In this document: piece after piece, positions 42,029 to 51,321 of the stretch
Layout of the letters: every line of letters begins with the position of its first letter
How positions within the stretch are numbered: position 1 is the stretch's first letter
Assembly: GCA_034435675.1 (NCBI GenBank)
Contig: DAOTWP010000096.1
Coordinates: forward strand, 25,812-89,811
Source: DAOTWP01 sp034435675
Lineage (GTDB): Bacteria > Chloroflexota > Anaerolineae > Aggregatilineales > Phototrophicaceae
Length of the DNA: 64,000 nucleotides
Reading direction: 5' to 3'
Translations under genes and position numbers: made by a program
Notes under the pieces: model-generated
Seen by the model: only the letters and a program-made list of their open reading frames with translations
Databases searched by the model: none
What the model was told of the DNA's origin: nothing

Positions 42029-43464
42029 AGACGCCGGGCAAGACCTTTACCATGCGCGCCATGGACGACGGCACCCGACTGGCGACCCGGTTGGTCTCGT
42101 GCATGAAGGCGGGCACATTTGAAATGGAAACGCTGTGCCGGCTGGCGGGTATCAAAACGACGACCAGAATCCCGACGGCGGCGGTGGAATGCACGCAGCG
42201 TCCGCGCCTGCTGCTCAACCCGGACTTTGTCGGCAGGCACTGCGAACGCGATGAACACCTGCTGCTGCTGGTGATGCACGAGCTGTGGCATGTGCTGCTG
42301 GCACACACGCGCCTGTATCCGCGTGTGACAATGGCGCACAATATCGCCTTCGACGCGATCATCAACGCCGGGCTGGCGCGCCTGTTTGCCGAGCCGGAGT
42401 ATCGCGGCTTCTTCGAGGCGATCAACCCGGCGGACAAATTCCCGCACATGCTGCTGCGCCCGCCAGTGGGTTGGCCCGCCGCGCCGCAGTATCCCGAAGA
42501 CGGCACAGACAACAGCCCGGCAGGCACGCGGCGCATGCTGCAACTGCTCTACCCGGAACACGGCAGGGCGCGCTGGTCAATGCCGCTGTACGAGGAGATT
42601 CTGGCGCTGCTGCTGCAATACGCGGCGGAGCACGGGCTGGTCGTGCCGCTGCTGCTGGGCGACCATGACCCGAACAGCCGCGAAGGGCAGGTGCTGAATA
42701 ACCCGCTGTTTGGCGACATGCTGCGCCGCATGGTTAAAAACTGGCCCCAGTCGCCGATCCCGATGGGGCAGCGCAGCGGCGGCAGCGAGGGTTACGACTG
42801 GCTCAGCGCGATGGGTCCTTCGTCCGAACAGGCACGCCGCGCCTTTGCCGACCTGCTGCGGCGCACGCTGACCACGCGGCACGGCACGCAGCAGCGCCGT
42901 TCGCGCTCCAGTGTGCCCGAAACAACGGGGGTGAACGTGCTGCCCAACGCACGCGACCGGCTTGCCCCGGCGCGTAAAGCCGTCGGTGGACCGGGCACGC
43001 TGTGGGCGCAGCCGGGACACGTCAGGGCGCGGGTGCCGCAGACCCCGGCGCGGGCGTTCGTCTATCTGGATGTCTCCGGCTCGATGGAGCGTGTGCTGCC
43101 GCATCTGCTCGGCTTGCTCGTGCCTTATGTCATCAACGGCGAGGCAGATGTTTACCAGTTCTCAACGATTGTCGAGCATCTGCCGCTGGTAGACCTGCGC
43201 GACGCGAAGCTGAAGACCAGCGGCGGCACGGACATCAACTGTGTGCTGGCGCATGTTGTGGAGGTGAAACCGGCGGTGCACAAGATTCTGGTGCTGACCG
43301 ACGGCTACACCGGCACCCCCAGCGACCAGCTTGCAGACCGCCTGCGTGAACAGCAGATTCGCATGTATGTCGTCATGCCGTTTGAGACGCATTTCCGCGA
43401 TGATCTTGAGGGCATCAGCACGACGATGACCATTCTGCCTGCCGTATGGGGCAGGGCAAGTTAG
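42025..43464 (+). CDS. VWA-like domain protein with predicted metallopeptidase domain (DUF2201/COG3864)
   Basis: The ATG at 42025 overlaps the previous stop and gives 479 residues. The N-terminal part contains VMHELWHVLLAHTRL, an HExxH zinc-binding motif (H85, E86, H89) with a further His (H94), followed by NIAFDAIINAGL, as in the DUF2201 predicted metal-dependent peptidases. The C-terminal ~150 residues form a VWA-like domain with the full MIDAS set: DVSGSM (~349), SGGTDIN and LTDGYTG. It would bind a divalent ion and contact the MoxR ATPase. The combination suggests a regulated protease or a structural zinc domain. The substrate is unknown. Cytoplasmic; no signal peptide. Confidence 0.85.
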   Translation: MKTPGKTFTMRAMDDGTRLATRLVSCMKAGTFEMETLCRLAGIKTTTRIPTAAVECTQRPRLLLNPDFVGRHCERDEHLLLLVMHELWHVLLAHTRLYPRVTMAHNIAFDAIINAGLARLFAEPEYRGFFEAINPADKFPHMLLRPPVGWPAAPQYPEDGTDNSPAGTRRMLQLLYPEHGRARWSMPLYEEILALLLQYAAEHGLVVPLLLGDHDPNSREGQVLNNPLFGDMLRRMVKNWPQSPIPMGQRSGGSEGYDWLSAMGPSSEQARRAFADLLRRTLTTRHGTQQRRSRSSVPETTGVNVLPNARDRLAPARKAVGGPGTLWAQPGHVRARVPQTPARAFVYLDVSGSMERVLPHLLGLLVPYVINGEADVYQFSTIVEHLPLVDLRDAKLKTSGGTDINCVLAHVVEVKPAVHKILVLTDGYTGTPSDQLADRLREQQIRMYVVMPFETHFRDDLEGISTTMTILPAVWGRAS

Positions 43465-43880
43465 CCGCTCGGTAGGGGCATCCGGGTGGGATGCCCACTT
43501 CAAAACCACCGCCACGCGCGAATGCTTACGATAGGGCGGTATCCCGATTCGGAAGGGGTCTCCAGAGTGATTTAGCCCGCTGGCGCAGAGGTGCCGGTAT
43601 GAGTCGCGGGATTTTGTGGTTCCTGCGCTTGCTGGCGTCAGCAGGCTTGGCTGCATGAGTCGCGGTTGATTGCGAAGTTAGCGCCATTGCGTGGTATGAA
43701 AATTGTTATATGGCAGCAGTGGGGGAGTCGGCATCCGCTGTTTACTTGTTGATAAACAACTTATGCAAATGTACCTTTACACAGGTTATGAGTTATAGAC
43801 CCATTACGCCCGCGCGCTGGATTCTGCTGCACAAGACTGGCACAATGCTGGCACTGCACGCAGCCACCAGGAATTGAAAA
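43465..43880. other. 416-base gap between operons
   Basis: No gene recognised. A short hairpin GGGCATCC / GGATGCCC at ~43475-43492 follows the MoxR-VWA operon and may terminate it. An 11-base direct repeat ATGAGTCGCGG occurs near 43598 and 43654. The right third is A/T-rich and probably contains the promoter of the GNAT gene. Confidence 0.4.
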
Positions 43881-44369
43881 GTGACACACTCCAACCTGCA
43901 CATCACCGCGGAAGACCCGCACAGCGCCATTTGCATGCAGCTCATCAGCGAACAGTCTGCCGAAGTCGCCGCTGCCTATGGCGACCCGCCCGACGCCACC
44001 GCCGATGTGCCCTATGGCATCACGGCTGCGGGCGGCGTGTTTCTGGTGGCGTGGCTTGGCGCGGACGCTGTCGGCTGCGGCGGGCTGCGCCGTCTGGGTA
44101 CGGACGCGCTTGGCGAGGTCAAGCGCATGTACGTGCGCCCAACGGCACGCCGCCAGGGAGTCGCCCGTGCTTTGCTGACCGCGCTGGAGGCTTACGGGCA
44201 GCAGTTCGGCTACCGGGCGCTGCGGCTGGAAACCGGCAGCCGCCAGACGGAGGCAGTCGCGCTCTATGCGGCGGCGGGCTACCAGCGCATCACCTGTTAC
44301 GGCAAATATGCCAGCGACCCGATCAGCATCTGCTTTGAGAAACGGCTGGCAGACGACAGCGCGGATTAG
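43881..44369 (+). CDS. GNAT family N-acetyltransferase
   Basis: A 162-residue protein starting with GTG after AGGAATT. The acetyl-CoA-binding core is GEVKRMYVRPTARRQGVARAL (the R/Q-x-x-G-x-A loop) followed by LLTALEAYGQQFGYRALRLE and ALYAAAGYQRI. These are standard GNAT motifs A and B. It transfers an acetyl group from acetyl-CoA to an amine; the substrate cannot be read from the sequence. It is similar in size and layout to small-molecule or PhnO/YjcF-like acetyltransferases. The stop abuts the end of the convergent SDR gene. Confidence 0.9.
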   Translation: MTHSNLHITAEDPHSAICMQLISEQSAEVAAAYGDPPDATADVPYGITAAGGVFLVAWLGADAVGCGGLRRLGTDALGEVKRMYVRPTARRQGVARALLTALEAYGQQFGYRALRLETGSRQTEAVALYAAAGYQRITCYGKYASDPISICFEKRLADDSAD

Positions 44370-45140
44370 CTACGTGCGCAGGTAAGACGCGCCGTTGACA
44401 TCCAGCACCGCGCCCGTGGCGAACTGCGCGCCCTCCGACGCGAGAAAGACCACCGCATACGCCACTTCTTCCGCCGTCGCCACGCGCCCCAGCGGACTCT
44501 GCGCGCGAATGGCATCGCCGCGTGGACCCGTCAGGTACTCCGCCGCCATGTCCGTATCCACCCAGCCGGGCGCCACGACGCCGATGAAGATGTTCTGCGG
44601 CGCAAGGGCAACAGCAAGCGACTGGCTCAGCGCGTTCAGTCCGGCTTTGCTCGCGCCGTAGGCAGGCGCGCTCGGTTCCCCGCGAAACGCCCCGCGTGAG
44701 GACACGTTGACGATGCGCCCGCCGGGTGCGCCGTTCTGCCGTGTCAGCATGTGCTGTGCGGCGCAGTAGCTGGCATTCGCCACGCCGATCAGGTTGGTGT
44801 CAATTGTCCTGCGCCAATGTGCCTGCCAATCGGCATAGCTGACGGATTGCAGCGGATGGTCTGTATAGATTGCGGCGTTGTTGACCAGAATGTGCAGATC
44901 GCCCATCTGCTGTACGACCGTTTCGACCATGCGGGCGACATCGGCGGGACTCGCCATGTCCGCCTGCACGATGATGTGCCCCTCGCCGGACAGCGCCGCG
45001 AGAGTCTGCTGCGCCGCCCCCGCGTTGCTGTGATAATGCACTGCCACGCGCGCACCCCGCCGGGCGAAATCCAGCGCGACGGCACGCCCGATGCCGCGCG
45101 AAGCACCCGTCACCAGCACGACCTTGCCTGTGAAATCCAT
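44370..45140 (-). CDS. Short-chain dehydrogenase/reductase (FabG-like)
   Basis: A 256-residue classical SDR. The nucleotide-binding motif is VTGASRGIGRAVALDF (residues ~10-25), consistent with NADP(H) use (basic residues in RRGARVAVHYHSN). NNAAIYT follows, then the catalytic Ser region IVNVSSRGAF and YGASKAGLNAL (Tyr-x-x-x-Lys). The C-terminus VLDVNGASYLRT resembles the end of 3-oxoacyl-ACP reductases (VxxVDGG). It reduces a ketone or oxidises an alcohol; no fatty acid genes are adjacent, so the substrate is undefined. It ends directly against the GNAT gene, tail to tail. Confidence 0.92.
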   Translation of the reverse strand: MDFTGKVVLVTGASRGIGRAVALDFARRGARVAVHYHSNAGAAQQTLAALSGEGHIIVQADMASPADVARMVETVVQQMGDLHILVNNAAIYTDHPLQSVSYADWQAHWRRTIDTNLIGVANASYCAAQHMLTRQNGAPGGRIVNVSSRGAFRGEPSAPAYGASKAGLNALSQSLAVALAPQNIFIGVVAPGWVDTDMAAEYLTGPRGDAIRAQSPLGRVATAEEVAYAVVFLASEGAQFATGAVLDVNGASYLRT

Positions 45141-45348
45141 GCCACCCCCCTACCCTATCCCGTTAAGCCTGCTGCCTGTGATTGTAACACGACTCATTTG
45201 GGATATGTGGCTGTGCAGGCATGACCTTTCTGAACCTTTATACAGTTTTATGAAACTTAACAGTCCCTAAAGGAGTGTCTGCGCTGTGCTTCCGAGGTTG
45301 CAAAACAGCAGGGGCGACCTGCCAGATCGCCCCCCGTTTCGCACCGAT

Positions 45349-46266
45349 CTAACGCGGTTCCAGCCAGTAGGTACTCCCCTGCCCTTCCGCCGTCCAGCCA
45401 ACTACCCCGGCATAATTGACCAGCCACCATGCTGTGCCTTCCGCGCAGACCGGACCCTGAAGCACCGTGAAGACACCGCCCACCGGAATTTGCCCGATCC
45501 TGCTGCCGCTGAAGCTGTAGCTGCCGCGCAGCGTGTTTGGATATGGCGGATAGCTCGTCACCGCGCCATAGCCGCCAGGTAGCAGCCGCGAGGCGACAAA
45601 CCCCGGACAGGTATACGCGCCGCCGGAATAGGGTTCGACCCAGTAAGTGCCCGCGCCCTCCCCTTCCGCCGTCCAGCCGACAACACCGTTGTAATTCACC
45701 TGCCACCACCAGCGCCCATCCGTGCCGCACTGTGGACCGCCCAGCACCTGAAAGACGCCGCCGCCGGGAATTTCGCCGATCACGCGGCTGTTCGCGCCGG
45801 TGCGCTGCGTGCCGGGGGCATCGCGCAGCACGTTGGGCAAGCCCGGCGTCACACGCCCGTATCCGCCCACTGTCAGCCGGTTAGGCAGCGTGCAGGCAGG
45901 CGGTGGGGGCACTGTGCCCAGCGGTTCGAGGTAATAGCTGTAGCCGCTGCCTTCTGCTGTCCAGCCCACGCGACCGTTGTAATTCACCTGCCACCAGTTG
46001 ACACCCGATGCGCACACCGGACCGCTGATAACGGTGAACGTTGCCCCTGCCGGAATGCTGCCGATTACGCTGCTGGTCATGGAAGGACCACTGCGCAGGC
46101 GGTTGGGCAGCGCCGGGTATGGCGCGACACGCCCGCTGCCCCCGGCATACAGGCGCGCGGGCTGGTAGCAGGCGGCTGCCTGCGCTTCGGCAGGCGCGGC
46201 GCTGAAGCCCGCCAGCACGGCGGTCAGCACTGTCAGTAGCATCAGAACGATCAGTTTACGCTGCAT
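45349..46266 (-). CDS. Secreted triple SH3-domain protein
   Basis: A 305-residue protein with a signal peptide (LIVLMLLTVLTAVLAGFSAA, cleavage near AEAQA). Three ~80-residue repeats follow, each with NRLRSGPSMTSSVIGSIPAG-like sequence, then VCASGVNWWQVNYNGRVGWT or similar, ending AEG...YWLEP. These are bacterial SH3 domains, each carrying one conserved Cys pair. They normally bind peptidoglycan or mediate protein contacts outside the cell. No enzymatic domain is attached. It resembles the SH3 modules of the proteins at 25754 and 27107. Solitary gene. Confidence 0.85.
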   Translation of the reverse strand: MQRKLIVLMLLTVLTAVLAGFSAAPAEAQAAACYQPARLYAGGSGRVAPYPALPNRLRSGPSMTSSVIGSIPAGATFTVISGPVCASGVNWWQVNYNGRVGWTAEGSGYSYYLEPLGTVPPPPACTLPNRLTVGGYGRVTPGLPNVLRDAPGTQRTGANSRVIGEIPGGGVFQVLGGPQCGTDGRWWWQVNYNGVVGWTAEGEGAGTYWVEPYSGGAYTCPGFVASRLLPGGYGAVTSYPPYPNTLRGSYSFSGSRIGQIPVGGVFTVLQGPVCAEGTAWWLVNYAGVVGWTAEGQGSTYWLEPR

Positions 46267-46490
46267 ATGCCTTGCTCCCTGTTGGTTGTGCTTGATCTAT
46301 GCTGAATCAGACCCGCCGCCGCGTAACAGGGTTGCCTACGCCCACCCGCCGCGCAGCCCACGCACAACCGATGCGCAGGCTGCGCCAGGGTTAGAAAACG
46401 GTGTGGGGAAAGCTTGGGGCAGCGCGAGGTAAGGGCATCGTACCGATCTGGCGGGATGCCCCCCCTGCGAAACGCTGATGGGGACTGCGC

Positions 46491-49076
46491 CTAATCCCCC
46501 GATGGCGAATGCGCCGCCTGCCCTGCCGCTATCCCGCTGGAGCGCGGCACCGATGTGCGCGGCACCGCTGTGCGCGGCACGCCGCCGGGGAACCATGTCC
46601 ATCTGCCGAACAGCGTCGCCAGCGCCGGGTCGAGCATGGTGCGCACGACGAACGTGTCAATCAGCACGCCCACCGACACGGCAAAGCCCATCTGCGCCAG
46701 GAAGGCAATCTCGCCCGAAATCATCCCGGCGAACGTGCCTGCCAGAATGATGCCCGCCGAGGTGATGATCGCGCCGGTTGCCGCCACCGCCACATGCACA
46801 CCCTCGCGAATGCCGTAATGCGCGACTTCCTCTTTGATGCGCCCGAACAGGAAAATACTGTAGTCAATGCCCAGCCCCACCAGAAAGACGAAAGTGAACA
46901 GCGGCAGCAGCCACGACAGCCGTTCCACACCAAACAGCAGGTGAAAGAACAGGCTGGTCAGCCCCATCGTGCAGGTGAAGCTCAGCAGCACCGTGCCGAT
47001 CAGGTACAGCGGCGCGACCAGGCTGCGCAGCATCAGCAGCAGCACGAAGAAGATACCCGTCAGCACGAACAGCACCGCGCGTGACGTATCGCGCCCCATG
47101 ATGATGTTCAGGTCGGTCATCACTGCCGGGAAACCGCTGACCACTGCATCCCCACCGGGCGTGTCATACGCTGCCAGCAGCGCGCGGATGGCGATCACTG
47201 CCTCTGCCGCCTCGCCGCCCAGCGGGTCATCCAGCACCACATCAATCCGGTAAGCGCTGGTATTGTTCGCCAGATACGCCGCTGCCAGCGGTGCCAGATC
47301 GGCGAACAGCTCGCCCTGCCCCATCGGCGGCAGCAGATAGGCGTCCGGCAGCACGCCAAAGTAATCCACCAGCCCCTGCACCGCTGCCAGCAGTTCATCC
47401 TGCCGCAGCCCCATTTGCAGCAGCCCACCGCTGATGATCTCGCGTGCGGTCTGGTAGCTGCTTTCGTCGGCGACCGCCGGGTACTGCGCCGCCAGCGTAT
47501 CCAGATAGCGCAGGATGCCACCAAGCAACTGCCCGACCTGCGCCGGGTCAAGTGCCAGCGCGCCGCCATCCGGATCATCCAGCGCGAGCAGCAGCCCCAA
47601 CTGCCCATCCACCCGCAGCAGGTTGCGGATGGCGCTGCCCGTGCCCAGCGGCATATTCATGCTGCGTACATCCACCACGCCGGGCACTGCCAGCAGCGTG
47701 TTTTCCAGCGCCACGATTTCCGCCGCCAGCGCCGCCGGGTCACGCCCGGTGACAACCACGTTCAGCGGGAACAGGTTGCCGCCGCCCATGTGCTCGCGCA
47801 GCAGGTGATAGGCATGCACCGAAGGAATCTGTGACGGCAGTTCGGAAACAAAGTCGTAATTCGACTCGCGCGTCAGCCCGTAAACCGAGAACGGCAGCAT
47901 CACGGCGACAATGACCACAATCGTCACCAGCGGGCGACTGCTGACCAGTTTGGAGGTTGTTTCGTAGAAGCGCCCGTGCGAACGGTGGCTCGCCCGGCCG
48001 GGCCAGAAGGCGCGGTTGCCCAGCGTCGCCAGCAGCGCCGGGGTCAGGGTCAGCCCGGCGGCAAGGCTGACGGCGATGCCCGTTGCCAGCATGGGTCCGG
48101 CGCTCTTGATCATGCCGATTTCGGCAAACGCCAGCGCCATAAACCCGACAAAAATCGTGCCTGCGCTGCTGCTGATTGTTTCGCCAACCATGCGCACGGT
48201 GCGCCGCGCTGCGCCTTCGATACCCGCACGGCTGCGCGGGTCTGCCTCGTCTGCCATTTCCTCACGAAAACGGCTGATCAGGAACAGGTTGTAATCCGTG
48301 CCCGCGCCGTACATCACCACGACGATCAGCGCGTTCACCTGCGCAATCACCGTAATCCAGCCCAAATTTGCCATATGCCCAATGATGCCGTTGGTCGCAA
48401 TAAACGCGATGGTTACGCTGAACAGCGGAATCAACGGGCTGACCGGCGAACGGTAGATGACCAGCAGCGCGACGATCACCAGCGCAAACGTAATCAGCAG
48501 GGTGCGGTCAATCGTCGTAAAGACCGACTCCTCTGCCTGCGCGTTCAAGCCCGCTTCGCCCGTCTGGTAGGCGGCGAACCCCTGCGGCGGGTTTGCCGCC
48601 AGCCAGGCATCAATCGCGTGGATTGCCTCAACGGTCTGGAGCGCATCTGTTGGCGTCGTCAGCGCCACACCGATCAGCGCGATGCGTTCATCCGGCGACA
48701 CCAGCGCGGCGGCAAACAGCGGGTCGCCCGTGGGCGCGCTCACGTCGCCCACATTTTCGGGCGCAGCGTCGCTGTTCAGGTACGCCGCCACCTGCGCGAT
48801 ATACGCCCACACTGCCGGGTCATACACGCTGCTCCCCTGCCCCGCGTCCACCAGAATCACCGTGCTGCTGGCGCTGAACTCTGCCGGGAAGGTCTGCTCA
48901 AAGACTGCCTGTGCCTGCGCGAAGGGCGCGCTGGCGGGCAAAAAATCGCGCTGGTCGGCGCTGGAGATTTCATCCAGCGGCGGCGCGGTCACTGCCAGCA
49001 GCACCGCGAGAATGATCCAGCCCAGAATGATCGGGAGCCGATAGTGCGCGGCGAATGTGCCTATCCGTTGAAACAT
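46491..49076 (-). CDS. MMPL/RND-family transporter
   Basis: An 861-residue membrane protein with the two-fold RND architecture. It starts MFQRIGTFAAHYRLPIILGW, followed by a large external loop (residues ~35-190). A six-helix block follows, with VNALIVVVMYGAGTDYNLFL and ISRFREEM. A second loop precedes the second block, with LPLFTFVFLVGLGIDYSIFL and FGRIKEE. The Asp-Tyr pairs (GTDYN, GIDYS) are the proton-relay motif of MMPL proteins. The family exports lipids, glycolipids or drugs using proton motive force. Substrate unknown. Two palindromes upstream of the start suggest control by a TetR-like repressor, and a TetR gene lies 1.6 kb away. Confidence 0.92.
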   Translation of the reverse strand: MFQRIGTFAAHYRLPIILGWIILAVLLAVTAPPLDEISSADQRDFLPASAPFAQAQAVFEQTFPAEFSASSTVILVDAGQGSSVYDPAVWAYIAQVAAYLNSDAAPENVGDVSAPTGDPLFAAALVSPDERIALIGVALTTPTDALQTVEAIHAIDAWLAANPPQGFAAYQTGEAGLNAQAEESVFTTIDRTLLITFALVIVALLVIYRSPVSPLIPLFSVTIAFIATNGIIGHMANLGWITVIAQVNALIVVVMYGAGTDYNLFLISRFREEMADEADPRSRAGIEGAARRTVRMVGETISSSAGTIFVGFMALAFAEIGMIKSAGPMLATGIAVSLAAGLTLTPALLATLGNRAFWPGRASHRSHGRFYETTSKLVSSRPLVTIVVIVAVMLPFSVYGLTRESNYDFVSELPSQIPSVHAYHLLREHMGGGNLFPLNVVVTGRDPAALAAEIVALENTLLAVPGVVDVRSMNMPLGTGSAIRNLLRVDGQLGLLLALDDPDGGALALDPAQVGQLLGGILRYLDTLAAQYPAVADESSYQTAREIISGGLLQMGLRQDELLAAVQGLVDYFGVLPDAYLLPPMGQGELFADLAPLAAAYLANNTSAYRIDVVLDDPLGGEAAEAVIAIRALLAAYDTPGGDAVVSGFPAVMTDLNIIMGRDTSRAVLFVLTGIFFVLLLMLRSLVAPLYLIGTVLLSFTCTMGLTSLFFHLLFGVERLSWLLPLFTFVFLVGLGIDYSIFLFGRIKEEVAHYGIREGVHVAVAATGAIITSAGIILAGTFAGMISGEIAFLAQMGFAVSVGVLIDTFVVRTMLDPALATLFGRWTWFPGGVPRTAVPRTSVPRSSGIAAGQAAHSPSGD

Positions 49077-49117
49077 GGTCTGCTGCCTTTCCCCTGGAAG
49101 TCACCGGGTTGCAATAT

Positions 49118-49152
49118 TGAGTAATCACTCATAAAATGAGGATAAACTCATT
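49118..49152. promoter_or_regulatory. Two adjacent TGAG/CTCA palindromes (candidate operator)
   Basis: TGAGT-AATC-ACTCA (49118-49131) and AATGAG-GATAAA-CTCATT (49135-49152) lie 42-76 bases upstream of the MMPL start, in the only A/T-rich stretch of this gap. Paired inverted repeats of this size are typical of TetR-family operators controlling exporters. The rest of the 302-base gap holds GGAGGT, the ribosome binding site of the nitroreductase gene. Confidence 0.5.
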
Positions 49153-49378
49153 ATGAAGTGGTGTCAGAGGAGCGTCAACCAACTCCCCCCAATTTTGCGG
49201 GGGTGCAGATTGTGAGCTGCTGCCGTTAGCATCTGCGGGCGCAGTTCTTTATACTTTTAGGCACTGTGCAGTCTCGCCATCGTTCAGCATGCAGCCATCA
49301 TCCTCAACGCCCAATCCTTTTGCCAGCGCTGTGCAGTCCTGTTTACCCGGTTTGTTCTTATTGGAGGTATGTTTGAGC

Positions 49379-50035
49379 ATGGCTACTCTTGCGCCCGACC
49401 AACTGCTGACCACCACCCGCGCTGTCCGCCGCCGCCTGGATTTTGACCGCCCCGTGCCGGATGCTATCCTGCGCGAGTGCGCCGAAATCGCCCTGCAAGC
49501 GCCCACCGGCTCGATGATCCAGAACTGGCAGTTTGTGTTCGTCACCGACGCGGACAAACGCGCCGCGCTGGCACAGCTTTACCGGCAGGGTTGGGAAATC
49601 TATAAACAACTGCCCATATCCGCCTATCACCTCAACCGCGAAACGCCCCAAACCAGTGCGGTGCAGGATCGTGTCGTGCAGTCCGCAGAATACCTGATGG
49701 AAAATATGCATCGTGTGCCGGTGCTGTTTATCCCCTGCGTTGTTGGGCGCCCGGAAGCGCTGGGCGAACGTTCGACCCTGGTGGATGCCAGCATTTACGG
49801 GTCGATTCTGCCTGCGGCGTGGAGCTTTATGCTGGCGGCACGGGCGCGCGGGCTGGGGACATCATGGACGACCGTGCATCTGTTTTTTGAGCGCGAGGCA
49901 GCGCAAATTCTGGGGATACCTTATGACATGGTGCTGCAAACCTGCATGATTCCGGTTGCCTATTATACCGGCGAGGCGTTTAAGCCCGCGCCGCGCAAAC
50001 CGCTGGACGGCATGCTGCACTTTAACGGCTGGTGA
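49379..50035 (+). CDS. Nitroreductase family protein
   Basis: The ATG at 49379 follows GGAGGT at 10-base spacing; a TTG two codons earlier is possible. The 218-residue protein starts TTTRAVRRRLDFDRPVPD, with the R-x-R/S-V-R-x-F-x-x-x-PV pattern of FMN-binding nitroreductases. It continues with CAEIALQAPTGSMIQNWQFV and the late motif FMLAARARGLGTSWTTVHL, then ILGIPYDMVLQTCMIPVAYY. These are typical of the NfnB/BluB superfamily. It uses NAD(P)H and FMN to reduce nitro, quinone or other acceptors. Size and motifs give no narrower substrate. Convergent with the STAS-like gene. Confidence 0.9.
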   Translation: MATLAPDQLLTTTRAVRRRLDFDRPVPDAILRECAEIALQAPTGSMIQNWQFVFVTDADKRAALAQLYRQGWEIYKQLPISAYHLNRETPQTSAVQDRVVQSAEYLMENMHRVPVLFIPCVVGRPEALGERSTLVDASIYGSILPAAWSFMLAARARGLGTSWTTVHLFFEREAAQILGIPYDMVLQTCMIPVAYYTGEAFKPAPRKPLDGMLHFNGW

Positions 50036-50133
50036 AAGCGGCGGGCGGGGACACACAGCAGCAGGTGTGTCCCCCCCCACCGGCGTTTGCAAAAGGCTGC
50101 GCTGTCATCCTGCGAACGACGCTGCTTTGCGGC

Positions 50134-50541
50134 TCAGTCGTCGCGCAGCAGCCACGCGATGGCTTCGGCGCGCTGGTCGCCGTTAAAAAATTTGACCTTG
50201 TCCTTGTTGGCGGTGCGCAGCAGACTGATGAACGATTGCATCAGCGAAACGAAAAAACTCTTGTTGACCAGAAATACGGTGCGGGTGGGCGCGCGGTTGG
50301 GGTACTTTTTCAGCATTGCCTGCGACACCCTGAAGGCGTAAGCTGCGGGCTGCATGCCCGACTGCACCTGATCGTAAAGCGCGCGCATAGTGGTATCGGC
50401 AGGGACTTCGCGCGTGAGTTCTTCGGTTTTGGCGATCCACTGGTCAATCGCATTGACCGAGGATTCCAAAAACTTGAATTCGTGAATGCCGTTTTCGAGG
50501 AGCGTATAGATGACAACCTGCTTCTGCTGTGTTGTTTCCAT
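50134..50541 (-). CDS. Small STAS/SpoIIAA-like protein
   Basis: A 135-residue protein. The start METTQQKQVVIYTLLENGIHEF and the pattern of a strand followed by helix, then TRTVFLVNKSFFVSLMQSF and FFNGDQRAEAIAWLL, look like the small SpoIIAA/STAS-like proteins common in Chloroflexota. In other proteins this fold acts as an anti-sigma antagonist or ligand sensor. No conserved phosphorylatable Ser at the classical position is evident. Function unknown. The Cys-free sequence and solitary position give no further clue. Confidence 0.6.
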   Translation of the reverse strand: METTQQKQVVIYTLLENGIHEFKFLESSVNAIDQWIAKTEELTREVPADTTMRALYDQVQSGMQPAAYAFRVSQAMLKKYPNRAPTRTVFLVNKSFFVSLMQSFISLLRTANKDKVKFFNGDQRAEAIAWLLRDD

Positions 50542-50688
50542 TAGTTACCCCCTTCGGTAAATTTGCATTCAACAACTATGCACTTGTATACCAGAATCTA
50601 TTATGCTCGAAAAGCTGATTATTAGCCTAAGTCCAATTTTATTCGCGCTGCTGCCCCTGCTGGCATTTGCACCGAAAGCAGTCCACCC

Positions 50689-51321
50689 ATGACCCACGAA
50701 ACCACCCGCCGTGAACGCCGCATTGCCGCCCGCCGGCAGCAAATTCTGGACGCTGCCGCGCGCATTTTTGCCGAAAAAGGGCTGGAAGGCGCAACCACCA
50801 AAGAGATTGCCGATGCTGCCGACATCGCCGAGGGCACGCTGTATAACTACTTCAAGAGCAAAAACGATCTGGTTATCGCGATCATCGAACAGTTGGCGCA
50901 GTTCGAGCAGCGCAGCGCGATGATGCAGGCAGCGCTGGATGAAGACCCGCTGACCTTTTTTGTGCGCCACTTCAGCGATAGGATGGCACAGGTCGGTCCC
51001 AGCTACCCGCTGATTCTCGCTTCGATGCCCGCGATTCTTTCCTCGCCGGAACTGCGCCAGCATTATCAGGAACTGATTATGACCCCTGCCGTTGCGTTGA
51101 TCGAGCAGCATTTGCTGGCGCGGGTGGAGCGCGGGCAATTGCGGGCGGTCGATATGCCGCTGGTGACGCGCGGGCTGGTGGGCATGCTGCTGGGCATTCA
51201 TTTGATGCTGGTGCTGGGCGACCCGCTGCTGACCGCCGCCTGGCAGCAGCCGGAAGCGTTGATTACGACACTGGCGGATATGCTCGTTCACGGGCTGCAA
51301 ACGCCCCCGGAGGACGCATGA
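50689..51321 (+). CDS. TetR/AcrR family transcriptional regulator
   Basis: A 210-residue protein with a TetR N-terminal DNA-binding domain: RREIAARRQQILDAAARIFA-like start (actual RERRIAARRQQILDAAARIF), GLEGATTKEIADAADIAEGT, LYNYFKSKNDLVIAIIEQ. The remaining ~140 residues form a helical ligand-binding and dimerisation domain without a recognisable subfamily. It overlaps the next gene by 4 bases (ATGA), so the two are co-translated. It could control the MMPL transporter at 46491, whose upstream region has palindromic operator-like sequence, or its own operon. No such palindrome is visible upstream of its own start. Confidence 0.92.
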   Translation: MTHETTRRERRIAARRQQILDAAARIFAEKGLEGATTKEIADAADIAEGTLYNYFKSKNDLVIAIIEQLAQFEQRSAMMQAALDEDPLTFFVRHFSDRMAQVGPSYPLILASMPAILSSPELRQHYQELIMTPAVALIEQHLLARVERGQLRAVDMPLVTRGLVGMLLGIHLMLVLGDPLLTAAWQQPEALITTLADMLVHGLQTPPEDA

